Assembly: GCF_001936575.1 (NCBI RefSeq)
Contig: NZ_MSMP01000002.1
Span: 186,001-250,000 of the forward strand
Length of the DNA stretch: 64,000 nucleotides
From: Tenacibaculum agarivorans
GTDB lineage: Bacteria; Bacteroidota; Bacteroidia; Flavobacteriales; Flavobacteriaceae
Direction of reading: 5' to 3'
A program made the translations under genes and the position numbers. Below are positions 36,101-44,708 of the stretch, piece after piece; the stretch's first letter is position 1; each line of letters starts with the position of its first letter. The notes below the pieces were generated by a model that saw only the letters and a list, made by a program, of their open reading frames with translations, had not been told where the DNA came from and made no database searches.

Positions 36101-36550
36101 TTTTCAAAAGCGAGTTATGAAGAAATTTTACAAATCGAAAACCTAGAAAAAGTAACGTTAAAAGCAACAACTTTTTCAAGTAGTTATATAGAAAATTTAG
36201 GAAACGGTAATTTTAAACTTACAGAATTACCCCAAACTTGCCAAATAGCCCCCATTAATGATATATCTATAAAAGATATAGATAATGATGGATATTTAGA
36301 TGCTTTATTGGTAGGTAATGATATGACCAGTGAGACTAATTATGGTTATAACGACGGACTTATAGGAGTGTATCTAAAAGGAGGTAAAAATGGTTTTGAA
36401 GTAGTAAAAAATAATAATTCAGGATTTTATGTGCCTGGACAGTCAAATCATATCATTCAATTTAAAAATAAAAAGGGAGAACAGATAGTTTTAGCGACTC
36501 AAAACAATCAGAGAGCAAAACTTTTTTCAATTAATAAAAAGAAAAAATGA
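33185..36550 (+). CDS. VCBS/FG-GAP repeat lipoprotein with ASPIC/UnbV domain
   Basis: The 1121-residue protein uses a TTG start at 33185. That start is preferred because it gives a complete lipoprotein signal ending LFTISC, and there is no ATG before the mature part. Many FG-GAP/VCBS repeats carry Ca2+-binding loops such as DFNNDGFSD, DFDTDGDLD, DFDNDGDKD and DIDNDGYLD. They form beta-propellers at about 50-460 and 650-1100. An ASPIC/UnbV domain lies between them (about 525-615; VIRGYLSSMEPIVHFG and WPNGKISKLKEI). Such proteins often accompany SusC/SusD pairs in marine Bacteroidetes, with unclear function; binding is the usual guess. Its stop overlaps the next ATG (ATGA), so it is coupled to the GH36-like gene. 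Confidence 0.82.
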   Translation: MQTKTLFFAICIVLFTISCKQEKLSKQFTFVPSSKSNITFENTITENDSLNVVTFQYVYNGGGVGIGDFNNDGFSDIIFTGNQVPSKIYLNQKEFEFKDITEESRLIIPSKEWVTGVAIVDINADGWDDIYLSVGGANCNNDCNNLLFVNQGTNNKGIPVFVEKAAAYNLNEGEYSQQAVFFDFDTDGDLDVFIARNGNLKYDKNSPLPKRYLPENLTDVLLVNEQKEGDNHPVYKDVSKDLGILYKGFALGVTIQDFNNDNLPDIYVSNDFITEDLLYLNQGVDIQTNTHLGFKESNQFIFKHLTYNAMGVDVADVNNDANPDVLVVDMLPEEYQRQKKMLGSMNYDKHLLSKRNYYASQFMHNTLQIHNGMLKDSLLKASEVGFMSGMSSTDWSWAPILADFDNDGDKDVFVTNGYVKDITDLDFINYSSQSTIFGDQKSKDQKLKKMLKELPGIYLPNYFYKNNGKIQFKDVSSEWMEEKASFSNGAAFADLDNDGDLDIVVNNSNENAFVLQNNAEQFEDTNFLRVKLKGTFKNKKAIGAKITLWQNGKSQHQYQSVIRGYLSSMEPIVHFGVDSIKADSLQVIWPNGKISKLKEINTNTTIELDILLAKEYTKHLTHNQTIFRDISKTIAYEHKENKGHDYTKQHLLVRQYSKFGPCVAAGDIDGKTGDEIILGGSKGEPLTIWFENSVGNFELKQTLGNESEDTDISLIDIDGDNDLDMYVASGGSEFPDNAKELQDRIYINNGEGEFKLAENKLPKELYTTSSCVRPNDFDKDGDIDFFVGTRIVTGRYPTAPKSYLLENKNGIFTDIIHKEIATLGMITDAVWEDINSDGWDDLILVGEWMPITILINNKGKLEKTTFNFIDNHNNSIETNGWWNTIASGDFDNDGDVDFLIGNQGTNGFIKPQKNKPVYVYANDFDGNGSIDPIIGQYHMNSPNNEALFPVQSRDDIMKQVVSLKKRYPTYGAFSKASYEEILQIENLEKVTLKATTFSSSYIENLGNGNFKLTELPQTCQIAPINDISIKDIDNDGYLDALLVGNDMTSETNYGYNDGLIGVYLKGGKNGFEVVKNNNSGFYVPGQSNHIIQFKNKKGEQIVLATQNNQRAKLFSINKKKK

Positions 36551-38316
36551 ACATAGGAATATCAACTATTTTAGATAAAGACATACAAATAGGTGGATTA
36601 ACAGATAATTTTAAAACACAAGTTAATACAATTTATAATCAGGATGGAATAACTATTTATGACATCAATATAACCGCAGTAGAACCTGCCATTCCAGAAC
36701 CAATTTCTTTTTCATGGAAAATACCCGCTCATAATGTAAAAGGAATATGGAAACCTACTACAGATTTTGCAAAACGTATTCAAGCAGATTGGGAACTAAA
36801 ACCTATGGAATCTCGAATTTCAATAGATTCACCTATTATTTGTTTGTTTGGAAATAATGATGAAAATATACATACGTTTTCTTGTTCAAATGCAATTAAT
36901 AAATTAGAGTTAGACGCAGTAATACGAGAGGAAGATGATCATTTTTATTGTCATATTGAAATGTTTAAAGAGCGTCATTCTAAATTGAATCATTTTAATG
37001 CTCAGATTAGAATAGATTCAGGAGACAAACATTTTTCTGAAGCGATTAAAGGCGTATCAAAATGGTGGGAAACTTATGAGGCTCTACAACCAGCTTTTGT
37101 TCCAGAAATAGCACAGATGCCTTTATATTCTACATGGTATCAATTTCATCAAAGTTTAAAAGAACAAACACTAATAGAAGAATGTAAAATAGCTTATGAT
37201 TTAGGCTATAAAGCTATAATCATAGATGATGGATGGCAAACCAATGATAGTAATAGAGGATATGATTATACTGGTGATTGGAAGCCTGAACGATTGTCAG
37301 AAACTAAAAAGTTTGTTGCTGATGTGCATGCTACTGGAATGAAAGTAGGTTTTTGGTACTCCGTTCCTTTTTGTGGTAAACATTCAGAAGCTTATCAACG
37401 TTTTAAAGGAAAGTTTCTTACGGAGGATCATCGCTGGGCACCAGTTTTCGATCCTAGATATCCAGAAGTCAGAGAATATTTAATCAACATCTATAAAACA
37501 GCATTAGTAGAATGGAATTTAGATGGATTTAAACTTGATTTTATAGATGATTTTAAACTGTATCCAGATACTATAAAAGAGAAAAATGATGAAATGGATT
37601 TTCATTCTATAAATGAAGCAGTAGATAGGCTATTAACGGATGTCATGTATACCTTAAGAAATATAAATCCTAATGTTTTTATTGAATTCAGACAAAAATA
37701 TACAGGGCCTGCAATGCGTAAATATGGAAACATGTTTAGAGCTTTTGATTGTCCAGGAGATGGAACAATGAATAGAGTGAGAATAGCAGATATAAAAATG
37801 CTAGCAGGTAATACAGCAGTTCATAGTGATATGATTACTTGGCATACTGATGAAAAGGTAGAGATTGCAGCTTTACAATTAGTCAATACACTTTTTGGAG
37901 TACCACAAATTTCAGTAGTATTAAAAAATATTCCTGAAGATCATTTAAAAATGATTAAATTCTACACCAAATATTGGAATCTAAACAGAGATATAATCAC
38001 CAATGGATATTTTATTCCTTTTAAACCGTTAGCAAATTACCCCATAAAACAAGTTTCTAAGGAAAACAAAAGTATTGTAGGAGTATATGACGACTACTTT
38101 ATAGAAATCAACAAAAAGTCTAATAGTCTAGATATAATTAATGGAAAATTATCAACTACTATTATACTGAAGAATGTAATAGATCTTGGAGAATATCATA
38201 TGAATATTTTTAACTGTAAAGGTGAAAAAATTGAAGAAGATTCTATAAACTTAAATTCTGGTATTCATGAATTTGAAGTGCCAGCTTGTGGATTAATTCA
38301 ACTTAAAATAAAATAA
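36547..38316 (+). CDS. Cytoplasmic GH36-like alpha-galactosidase
   Basis: The 589-residue protein has no signal peptide. An N-terminal beta-sandwich (about 1-180) precedes a GH36/GH31-clan TIM barrel (about 185-490) and a small C-terminal beta domain. Key motifs are YSTWYQFHQ, the substrate-binding IIIDDGWQ (near D227/D228), and FKLDFIDD, whose D331 is the expected nucleophile. RAFDCPGDGTMNRVR supplies the probable acid/base (D401 or D405). GH36 enzymes release alpha-galactose. With an SSS symporter gene 4 nt downstream and glycerol kinase/dehydrogenase following, the likely substrate is an alpha-galactosyl-glycerol imported intact. Alpha-N-acetylgalactosaminidase or another alpha-galactoside cannot be excluded by reading alone. 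Confidence 0.75.
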   Translation: MNIGISTILDKDIQIGGLTDNFKTQVNTIYNQDGITIYDINITAVEPAIPEPISFSWKIPAHNVKGIWKPTTDFAKRIQADWELKPMESRISIDSPIICLFGNNDENIHTFSCSNAINKLELDAVIREEDDHFYCHIEMFKERHSKLNHFNAQIRIDSGDKHFSEAIKGVSKWWETYEALQPAFVPEIAQMPLYSTWYQFHQSLKEQTLIEECKIAYDLGYKAIIIDDGWQTNDSNRGYDYTGDWKPERLSETKKFVADVHATGMKVGFWYSVPFCGKHSEAYQRFKGKFLTEDHRWAPVFDPRYPEVREYLINIYKTALVEWNLDGFKLDFIDDFKLYPDTIKEKNDEMDFHSINEAVDRLLTDVMYTLRNINPNVFIEFRQKYTGPAMRKYGNMFRAFDCPGDGTMNRVRIADIKMLAGNTAVHSDMITWHTDEKVEIAALQLVNTLFGVPQISVVLKNIPEDHLKMIKFYTKYWNLNRDIITNGYFIPFKPLANYPIKQVSKENKSIVGVYDDYFIEINKKSNSLDIINGKLSTTIILKNVIDLGEYHMNIFNCKGEKIEEDSINLNSGIHEFEVPACGLIQLKIK

Positions 38317-38320
38317 ATTT

Positions 38321-40051
38321 ATGGATTTTTTATCGATCTTTTCGTTTGTTGGTTTTACGCTATTAGTAGCCTTTATTGCTTGGTATGCAACTAGAGGAAC
38401 AGATGAAAATTCTGCTGAAGGTTATTATTTAGGAGGTAGAAGCTTAGGTGCAATTACCATAGCTGGTTCCTTACTATTAACTAATTTATCTGCCGAACAA
38501 ATTGTGGGACTTAACGGACAATCATTTTCAGAAGGAGTACTAGTAATGGCTTGGGAAACCTTAGCGGCAATAGCAATGATTTTTACAGCAATATACCTAC
38601 TGCCAAAGTACATGAGGTCAGGTATTACTACAATTCCTGAATTTATACAAGATCGTTTCGACCATCAAACAAAAGCAATTTTATCCATATTATTTTTAGT
38701 AGCTTTTGGTGTCGTTTTACTTCCCACTATTTTATATTCTGGATCATTAGCTTTTAGTACTATGTTTGATTTACCCACAGCATTAGGAATATCTGAAACT
38801 GCTGTGATATGGATTTGCGTATGGTCTATTGGAATTATAGGAATTATTTATGCAATTTTTGGAGGATTAAAAGCAGTAGCAGTTTCTGATTTAGTAAATG
38901 CCGTAGGTTTATTAATTGGAGGATTATTAATACCGGTTTTTGGGCTAATGTATATTGGAGAAAATAGTTTTTCAGAAGGATTATCCATACTTTGGAAAGA
39001 AAATCCTCAAAAGTTTAATGCTATAGGGGGAGCAGATGCTTCGATACCTTTTGGAACTATTTTTACAGGTATGATGATTGCCCAAATGTATTATTGGGGA
39101 ACAAACCAATCTATACTACAAAGAGTTTTTGGAGCAAGTAGTTTAAAAGAGGGGCAAAAAGGAATGATTTTGGCTGGTTTTGTTAAGTTTTTAATTCCTG
39201 TAATTGTTGTGTTACCAGGTATTATTGCATGGCATATTTTTCAAGGAAACTTAGAAAATGCGGATCAAGCCTATCCGGCTTTAGTACGTAAAGTGTTACC
39301 AGGTGCTTATTTAGGCTTTTTTGCAGCAGTATTATTTGGAGCAGTATTAAGTTCTTTCAACAGTTTATTAAATAGTAGTGCAACCTTGTTTGGTTTCGAT
39401 TTATACAAACAATATTTCAATAAAAATGCTTCAGAAAAAGATACGGTAAAAGCAGGTAAAATTTTTGGTTTGTTTTTAGCACTAGTAGCCATGAGTATTT
39501 CTCCGTTTATTGCCAATGCTCCAGATGGATTATTCTCTTATATACAACAAGCATTAGGAAGTTTAAGTGTGCCCATTTTAGCTGTGGTTTCGGTTGGTAT
39601 TATAACAAAACATGTACCAGCTAAAGCCGCAAAAATAGTACTTACTGCTGGTGTTTTAATGTATTTAATAAGTTTGTTAGGCTTACAACCATACTTTACT
39701 AAAAAAGCGTTAGAAAGTAATAACATGAAAAGTAGTAGTTTTTTGAGTAAAATGACCGAAGAACAAGCTATTGAGTATTATAAAGAAATAAACGTTACAA
39801 ATATTGAAGCTTATGTAAAAAAGGTAAGTCTTGTTGAAGCGGAGGCATATCCACACTTTCTTCACATCATGGGAATTCTATTTGTTATTAACATTATTAT
39901 CATGTTAGTGATAGGTAAAGTAAGTCCTAAAACTGATGTTTATATCCCTAAAATTACAGAAGAAATTGATATTACTCCTTGGAAACACGCAAAAACAGTA
40001 GGATTAATCATTACAATTTTGGTGTTAAGTACCTATTTCATTTTTAGATAA
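38321..40051 (+). CDS. Sodium:solute symporter (SSS/SGLT family)
   Basis: This 576-residue membrane protein has about 14 hydrophobic helices and SSS family motifs: YYLGGRSLGAITIAGSLLLT near the N-terminus, NLSAEQIVGLNGQ in the sodium-site helix, and GAVLSSFNSLLNSSATLFGFDLY late in the chain. Members close to SGLT carry galactose, glucose or glycosides with Na+. It lies 4 nt after the GH36-like gene and 30 nt before the glycerol kinase fusion. It is the likely inner-membrane importer of the galactoside, which the cytoplasmic GH36-like enzyme then cleaves. A marine sodium gradient fits this choice. Confidence 0.88.
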   Translation: MDFLSIFSFVGFTLLVAFIAWYATRGTDENSAEGYYLGGRSLGAITIAGSLLLTNLSAEQIVGLNGQSFSEGVLVMAWETLAAIAMIFTAIYLLPKYMRSGITTIPEFIQDRFDHQTKAILSILFLVAFGVVLLPTILYSGSLAFSTMFDLPTALGISETAVIWICVWSIGIIGIIYAIFGGLKAVAVSDLVNAVGLLIGGLLIPVFGLMYIGENSFSEGLSILWKENPQKFNAIGGADASIPFGTIFTGMMIAQMYYWGTNQSILQRVFGASSLKEGQKGMILAGFVKFLIPVIVVLPGIIAWHIFQGNLENADQAYPALVRKVLPGAYLGFFAAVLFGAVLSSFNSLLNSSATLFGFDLYKQYFNKNASEKDTVKAGKIFGLFLALVAMSISPFIANAPDGLFSYIQQALGSLSVPILAVVSVGIITKHVPAKAAKIVLTAGVLMYLISLLGLQPYFTKKALESNNMKSSSFLSKMTEEQAIEYYKEINVTNIEAYVKKVSLVEAEAYPHFLHIMGILFVINIIIMLVIGKVSPKTDVYIPKITEEIDITPWKHAKTVGLIITILVLSTYFIFR

Positions 40052-40081
40052 AAAATTAATCAAAATAAATCCATAGTCATA

Positions 40082-43000
40082 ATGGAAAAAAAATATTTAG
40101 TCGCATTTGATCAAGGTACTACAAGTACTAGAACTATTATTTTTGATAAAGAGGGAGAAATAAAAGCAATCGCTCAAAAAGAATTAACACAACATTATCC
40201 AGAATCAGGTTGGGTAGAACACAATCCTGTAGATATTTATAATGATCAGTTAGAGACCTTTAAGGAAGCAGTAGCAAAATCGGAAATTAATCCATCAGAA
40301 ATTGCAGCGGTAGGAATCACTAATCAAAGGGAAACTACTGTGGTTTGGGATAAAAAAACAGGAGAACCCATTCATAATGCTATTGTTTGGTTAGATAAGC
40401 GTACCACTGGAATTTGTGAAGAACTCAAGGATAAAGGATTAACTGAATATATAAAGGAACATACAGGGCTAGTTATAGATTCTTATTTTTCTGGAACAAA
40501 ACTCAAGTGGATTTTAGATAATGTGGCAGGGGCTAGAGAAAGAGCTATAGAAGGAGAGTTATGTTTTGGAACAATTGATAGTTGGCTGGTATATAAGTTT
40601 ACTAAAGGAGAAAAACACCTTACTGATCACACCAATGCATCAAGAACTATGATGTATGACATCAAAAACTTATGTTGGAGTGAAACCATATTAGAAGCAT
40701 TGGATGTACCTAGTGTAATGCTACCCACCGTACAACACTCGTCATCTGATTATGGTACACTAGACTTTGAAGGATTATCTATTCCGATTTATGGTGTGGC
40801 TGGTGATCAACAAGCCTCTTTATTTGGACAGGGAGGATTTAAGTCAGGAATAGCCAAAAATACCTATGGAACAGGCTGCTTTATACTACTTAATATTGGT
40901 GAAGAACAGGTGATTTCTGATAATGGTTTGTTAACTACGTTAACTTGTAGTTTAGAATCTGAGTCTACTAAATATGCGCTAGAAGGCAGTATTTTTGTTG
41001 GAGGAGCTTCTATCCAATGGCTTAGAGATAGAATGCAAATCATAGAAAAAGCATCAGATACCGAAGCGATATGTAAAAGTATACCACCTTTAGAAAATAT
41101 ATATGTGGTGCCTGCATTTGCTGGTTTAGGAGCTCCGTATTGGGATGCTGAAGCTAAAGGAAGTATCTATGGAATGACTTTAGATACAGGAAGAAATGAA
41201 ATTATAAAAGCAACGGTTGAAGCATTAGCGTATCAAACAAAAGATGTAATTAATGCCATGATTAATGACAGTGGTAAGGAAATGATTACCCTGAAAGTTG
41301 ATGGAGGAGCAAGTGCTAATAACTATTTAATGCAATTTCAAGCAGATATATTAAATGTAGCTGTAGACAGACCAAAAATGATTGAAGTAACCGCTTTTGG
41401 AGCAGCCCTTTTAGCAGGAATAAAAGCTGGAATATGGAGTCAAGAAGATATTGATTCTATTCGTAAAGTAGATACTGTTTTTAATGCTTCCCTAGCACCA
41501 AAAGTTAGAAAGAAAAAGTACAAAGGCTGGTTAAAAGCCATAGAAAGAACTCAAAGCAGTACAAAGAAAAAAAAGAAACAGAAAGTTCGTTTTTCTGTTT
41601 TAGATAGAGAAAAACATTTAAAAAAAGCAAAATCAAATACATTTGATCTTGTTGTTATTGGAGGAGGAGTCACAGGAGCAGGCATAGCTTTAGATGCATC
41701 TTCTAGAGGAATGAAGGTATGCTTAATAGAAAAAAATGATTTTGCTTCAGGAACAAGTAATAAATCAACAAAGCTTATTCATGGTGGACTTCGCTATTTA
41801 AAACAATTAGAAATAGGTTTAGTTAGAGAATCAGGAACAGAAAGAGCTATTGTACATAAACTAGCTCCTCATTTAGTAATTCCAGAAAAGATGCTGTTAC
41901 CGTTAATTGAAGGAGGGACCTATGGTAAAATGATGACAGCAATTGGATTAAAGGTTTATGATATGTTGGCAAATGTAGATGGAGATGATAGAAGAAGGAT
42001 GTTGAATAAAAAAGAAACCTTAGAAAAAGAACCATTACTAGATGAAGCTATTACATTAGGAAGTGGTTATTATGCAGAATACCGAACTGACGACGCCAGA
42101 TTAACTATTGAAATTCTTAAAAAGGCAGCTGAGTTTGGTGCAACAATATTAAACTATTGTGAAATGGATTCTTTTGTATACAATAGTGATGGTAAAATTG
42201 AAAGTTTAAATTGTATTGATCATAACACAGGTAAAACATTAAACATAAGTGGAAATAATTATGTGTCTGCAGCAGGGCCATGGGTAGATACCTTACGAAG
42301 GAAAGATGCTTCAATGAATCATAAACATTTACATCTTACAAAAGGAATACACATTGTTTTTCCTGTAGAAAAATTACCAATTAAACAGTCTATTTATTTT
42401 GATGTACCAGATGGGCGAATGGTTTTTGCAATTCCCAGAGGTAGGTGTACGTATGTAGGTACAACAGATACCAATTATTATGGTAATTTGGATAGGGTAG
42501 TAGCTACTGAAGAAGACGCCACGTATTTGTTGAATGCAATTAACAACATGTTTCCTGATATTCATTTAACCATAGCGGATATAGAATCTAATTGGGCAGG
42601 ACTCAGACCTTTAATACATGAGGAAGAAAAAGATCCATCTGATTTGTCTAGAAAAGACGAAATTTTTATTTCTAAAACTGGTTTAATTTCTATTGCTGGA
42701 GGAAAATTAACAGGATATCGAAAAATGGCTCATCGAGTTATTGATGCTGTATTAAAAACGATGAGTGAAAAAAGAAAGAAATCATTAAAAAAATCTGAGA
42801 CAGATCATATTTCATTAGTCAATCCAACAATGATTTCTTCAGAAGAGGTAGATCAATACCAAAAAGAACTAGAAGTTACATTACAAGATTTAGGTATTGA
42901 GGATTCTTATTTTGCTTGGTATTTATGTACTAACTATGGAAAAAGTGCAACTAAGATTGTAGATAAAATATCATTTTTTATGACAGGTACCGTAGAAGAA

Positions 43001-43246
43001 CGCTTAATCCGTGCGGAGTTATGGTATTGTGTTCATTTTGAAATGACAAATGGACTAGCAGATTTCTTTGTAAGACGTACAGGCAGATTATATTTTGATA
43101 TTCAAAGTGTATCTAAATATGTTGATATTGTTGTTAAAGACTGTATTAAAATATTGGACTGGGATGACAAACGTGTACAAGAAGAAAGAGAGAGTTTACA
43201 TATACTTTTAGCAGATGCAACAACGTATTATGAAACAGAATTTTAG
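40082..43246 (+). CDS. Bifunctional glycerol kinase / glycerol-3-phosphate dehydrogenase fusion
   Basis: The 1054-residue chain contains two full enzymes in one uninterrupted frame. Residues 1 to about 490 are glycerol kinase: FDQGTTSTRTIIFD, GITNQRETT with the glycerol-binding Arg-Glu, TDHTNASRTMMYDI, GVAGDQQASLFGQ and KVDGGASANNYLMQ. A Lys-rich linker spans about 493-518 (TKKKKKQKVR). Residues ~520-1054 are an FAD-dependent GlpD/GlpO-type dehydrogenase with VVIGGGVTGAGIALDASSRG, KSTKLIHGGLRYL and SIAGGKLTGYRKMA. The product would take glycerol to glycerol 3-phosphate and on to DHAP, with electrons passed to quinone or oxygen. Both halves keep their hallmark motifs. A fusion like this is unusual, and substrate channelling is possible. 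No glycerol facilitator gene is nearby. Confidence 0.92.
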   Translation: MEKKYLVAFDQGTTSTRTIIFDKEGEIKAIAQKELTQHYPESGWVEHNPVDIYNDQLETFKEAVAKSEINPSEIAAVGITNQRETTVVWDKKTGEPIHNAIVWLDKRTTGICEELKDKGLTEYIKEHTGLVIDSYFSGTKLKWILDNVAGARERAIEGELCFGTIDSWLVYKFTKGEKHLTDHTNASRTMMYDIKNLCWSETILEALDVPSVMLPTVQHSSSDYGTLDFEGLSIPIYGVAGDQQASLFGQGGFKSGIAKNTYGTGCFILLNIGEEQVISDNGLLTTLTCSLESESTKYALEGSIFVGGASIQWLRDRMQIIEKASDTEAICKSIPPLENIYVVPAFAGLGAPYWDAEAKGSIYGMTLDTGRNEIIKATVEALAYQTKDVINAMINDSGKEMITLKVDGGASANNYLMQFQADILNVAVDRPKMIEVTAFGAALLAGIKAGIWSQEDIDSIRKVDTVFNASLAPKVRKKKYKGWLKAIERTQSSTKKKKKQKVRFSVLDREKHLKKAKSNTFDLVVIGGGVTGAGIALDASSRGMKVCLIEKNDFASGTSNKSTKLIHGGLRYLKQLEIGLVRESGTERAIVHKLAPHLVIPEKMLLPLIEGGTYGKMMTAIGLKVYDMLANVDGDDRRRMLNKKETLEKEPLLDEAITLGSGYYAEYRTDDARLTIEILKKAAEFGATILNYCEMDSFVYNSDGKIESLNCIDHNTGKTLNISGNNYVSAAGPWVDTLRRKDASMNHKHLHLTKGIHIVFPVEKLPIKQSIYFDVPDGRMVFAIPRGRCTYVGTTDTNYYGNLDRVVATEEDATYLLNAINNMFPDIHLTIADIESNWAGLRPLIHEEEKDPSDLSRKDEIFISKTGLISIAGGKLTGYRKMAHRVIDAVLKTMSEKRKKSLKKSETDHISLVNPTMISSEEVDQYQKELEVTLQDLGIEDSYFAWYLCTNYGKSATKIVDKISFFMTGTVEERLIRAELWYCVHFEMTNGLADFFVRRTGRLYFDIQSVSKYVDIVVKDCIKILDWDDKRVQEERESLHILLADATTYYETEF

Positions 43247-44591
43247 TACTTTAATCTTGAATAATTTTCGCACTCTTTTAATAGTTTTTTGCGTATTTCT
43301 TTTTTCTTCATGTACACAAGAAAAGAAAACAATTAGCATTAGTGCACAAAATTATTATGCTTGTATAGATCAAGTTACAAATACTTTAGTTCACGATATT
43401 TTTTCGCCACCAGTAGCCAGTAGGGTATATGTATATCCTAATATTGCAGCGTATGAAATTATAGCTCAAAATGATGAAAATTATCTGTCTTTATCATCTC
43501 AAATAGAATCGTTACAAAAGATTCCTGTGGTAAATGCAGATGCTGTGAATACAAAAGTAGCCGCTTTAGTAGCTTATATGGAAGTTAGTAAAAAACTTAC
43601 TTTCACACATGATTTTGTGAATAAACTTCAAGATTCATTATATAAAAGTTGGGAAAAAATAAATAAAAATGAGTTTGAAGTGTCTAAAAATTATGGAGAA
43701 AAAGTAGCACAACATATACAAGAGTGGTTTACAAACGATCATTACAATCAAACGAGAACAATGCCAAAGTTTTCAGTCGATACTGATGATATTTCTAGAT
43801 GGCAGCCTACACCACCATCATACATGGATGGAATAGAACCACATTGGAATAAAATTACTCCTTTGGTTTTAAACTCAGCTTCTCAATTCAAACCTGAAAG
43901 GCATCCTGATTTTTCTCTTGAAAAGACTAGCGATTTTTACAAAGAATTGCTTGAGGTTTATCAAGTGACAAATGAAATAAGAGAAAAGGGAGATGAGGCA
44001 GAAGAGGTTAAAATAGCTCAATTTTGGGATTGTAATCCTTATGTGGCAGTAAGTACAGGACATTTAACTGTAGCGACTAAAAAAATAACCCCAGGTGGAC
44101 ATTGGGTAGGGATAACCAAAATAGCTTGTATTCAAAATAAATTAAGTTTTGAAGAAGCAATTTATGCACATACCTATACTTCAATAGGAATGTTTGATGC
44201 TTTTATAAGTTGTTGGGATGAAAAGTATAGAAGTAATCTAATACGACCTGAAACTTTAATTAATACAACTATTGATAAAAACTGGATTCCACTTTTACAA
44301 ACTCCCCCGTTTCCAGAATATACAAGTGGTCATTCAGTGGTTTCTGGAGCGGCATCAACTATACTAACTCATGTTTTTAAAGACAATTTTGCTTTTGTAG
44401 ACACTACTGAATTGCCTTATGGATTACCCTCAAGAAAATTTACCTCTTTTAATCAGGCAGCGGAAGAAGCAGCAATAAGTAGACTTTATGGAGGAATTCA
44501 TTACAGAGCAGCTGTAGATAATGGTTTAGTACAAGGTAGAAATATTGGTAAGTATATTTGTGAGAAAATACAACTAAAGAAAAAAGGATAG
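43230..44591 (+). CDS. PAP2/vanadium-haloperoxidase-like lipoprotein
   Basis: The start at 43230 (an ATG also exists at 43215) overlaps the end of the glpK-glpD fusion and gives the lipoprotein signal MKQNFSTLILNN...LFSSC. The three active-site motifs of the vanadium-haloperoxidase/PAP2 phosphatase superfamily are present in order: KYRSNLIRPE, EYTSGHSVVSG and SRLYGGIHYRAAVD. Proteins of this group in Bacteroidetes often sit beside VCBS/ASPIC lipoprotein genes, as here. Activity could be acid phosphatase or haloperoxidase, and motifs alone do not decide. It is the last gene of the galactoside operon and its stop codon lies inside a terminator. Confidence 0.82.
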   Translation: MKQNFSTLILNNFRTLLIVFCVFLFSSCTQEKKTISISAQNYYACIDQVTNTLVHDIFSPPVASRVYVYPNIAAYEIIAQNDENYLSLSSQIESLQKIPVVNADAVNTKVAALVAYMEVSKKLTFTHDFVNKLQDSLYKSWEKINKNEFEVSKNYGEKVAQHIQEWFTNDHYNQTRTMPKFSVDTDDISRWQPTPPSYMDGIEPHWNKITPLVLNSASQFKPERHPDFSLEKTSDFYKELLEVYQVTNEIREKGDEAEEVKIAQFWDCNPYVAVSTGHLTVATKKITPGGHWVGITKIACIQNKLSFEEAIYAHTYTSIGMFDAFISCWDEKYRSNLIRPETLINTTIDKNWIPLLQTPPFPEYTSGHSVVSGAASTILTHVFKDNFAFVDTTELPYGLPSRKFTSFNQAAEEAAISRLYGGIHYRAAVDNGLVQGRNIGKYICEKIQLKKKG

Positions 44592-44614
44592 CTTTATAAA
44601 AAACTATCCTTTTT
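44581..44614 (+). terminator. Terminator at the end of the galactoside operon
   Basis: AAAAAGGATAG (44581-44591, including the stop codon) pairs with CTATCCTTTTT (44604-44614) and runs into further T residues. The loop is 12 nt. Confidence 0.85.
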
Positions 44615-44708
44615 TTAATTCAATATTTAGGTTGAATCTTTGGTTCTATTGAAGTGGTGATTGAGCTTGTCGAAATCACACTCTTATTCTTACCAATTTT
44701 CACATAAT

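Noticed and set aside
24159..44591. Agar, carrageenan or lactose utilisation as the function of the galactose locus
   Set aside because: There is no sulfatase, no anhydrogalactose enzyme, no agarase or carrageenase and no beta-galactosidase. The glycerol kinase/dehydrogenase fusion would remain unexplained.
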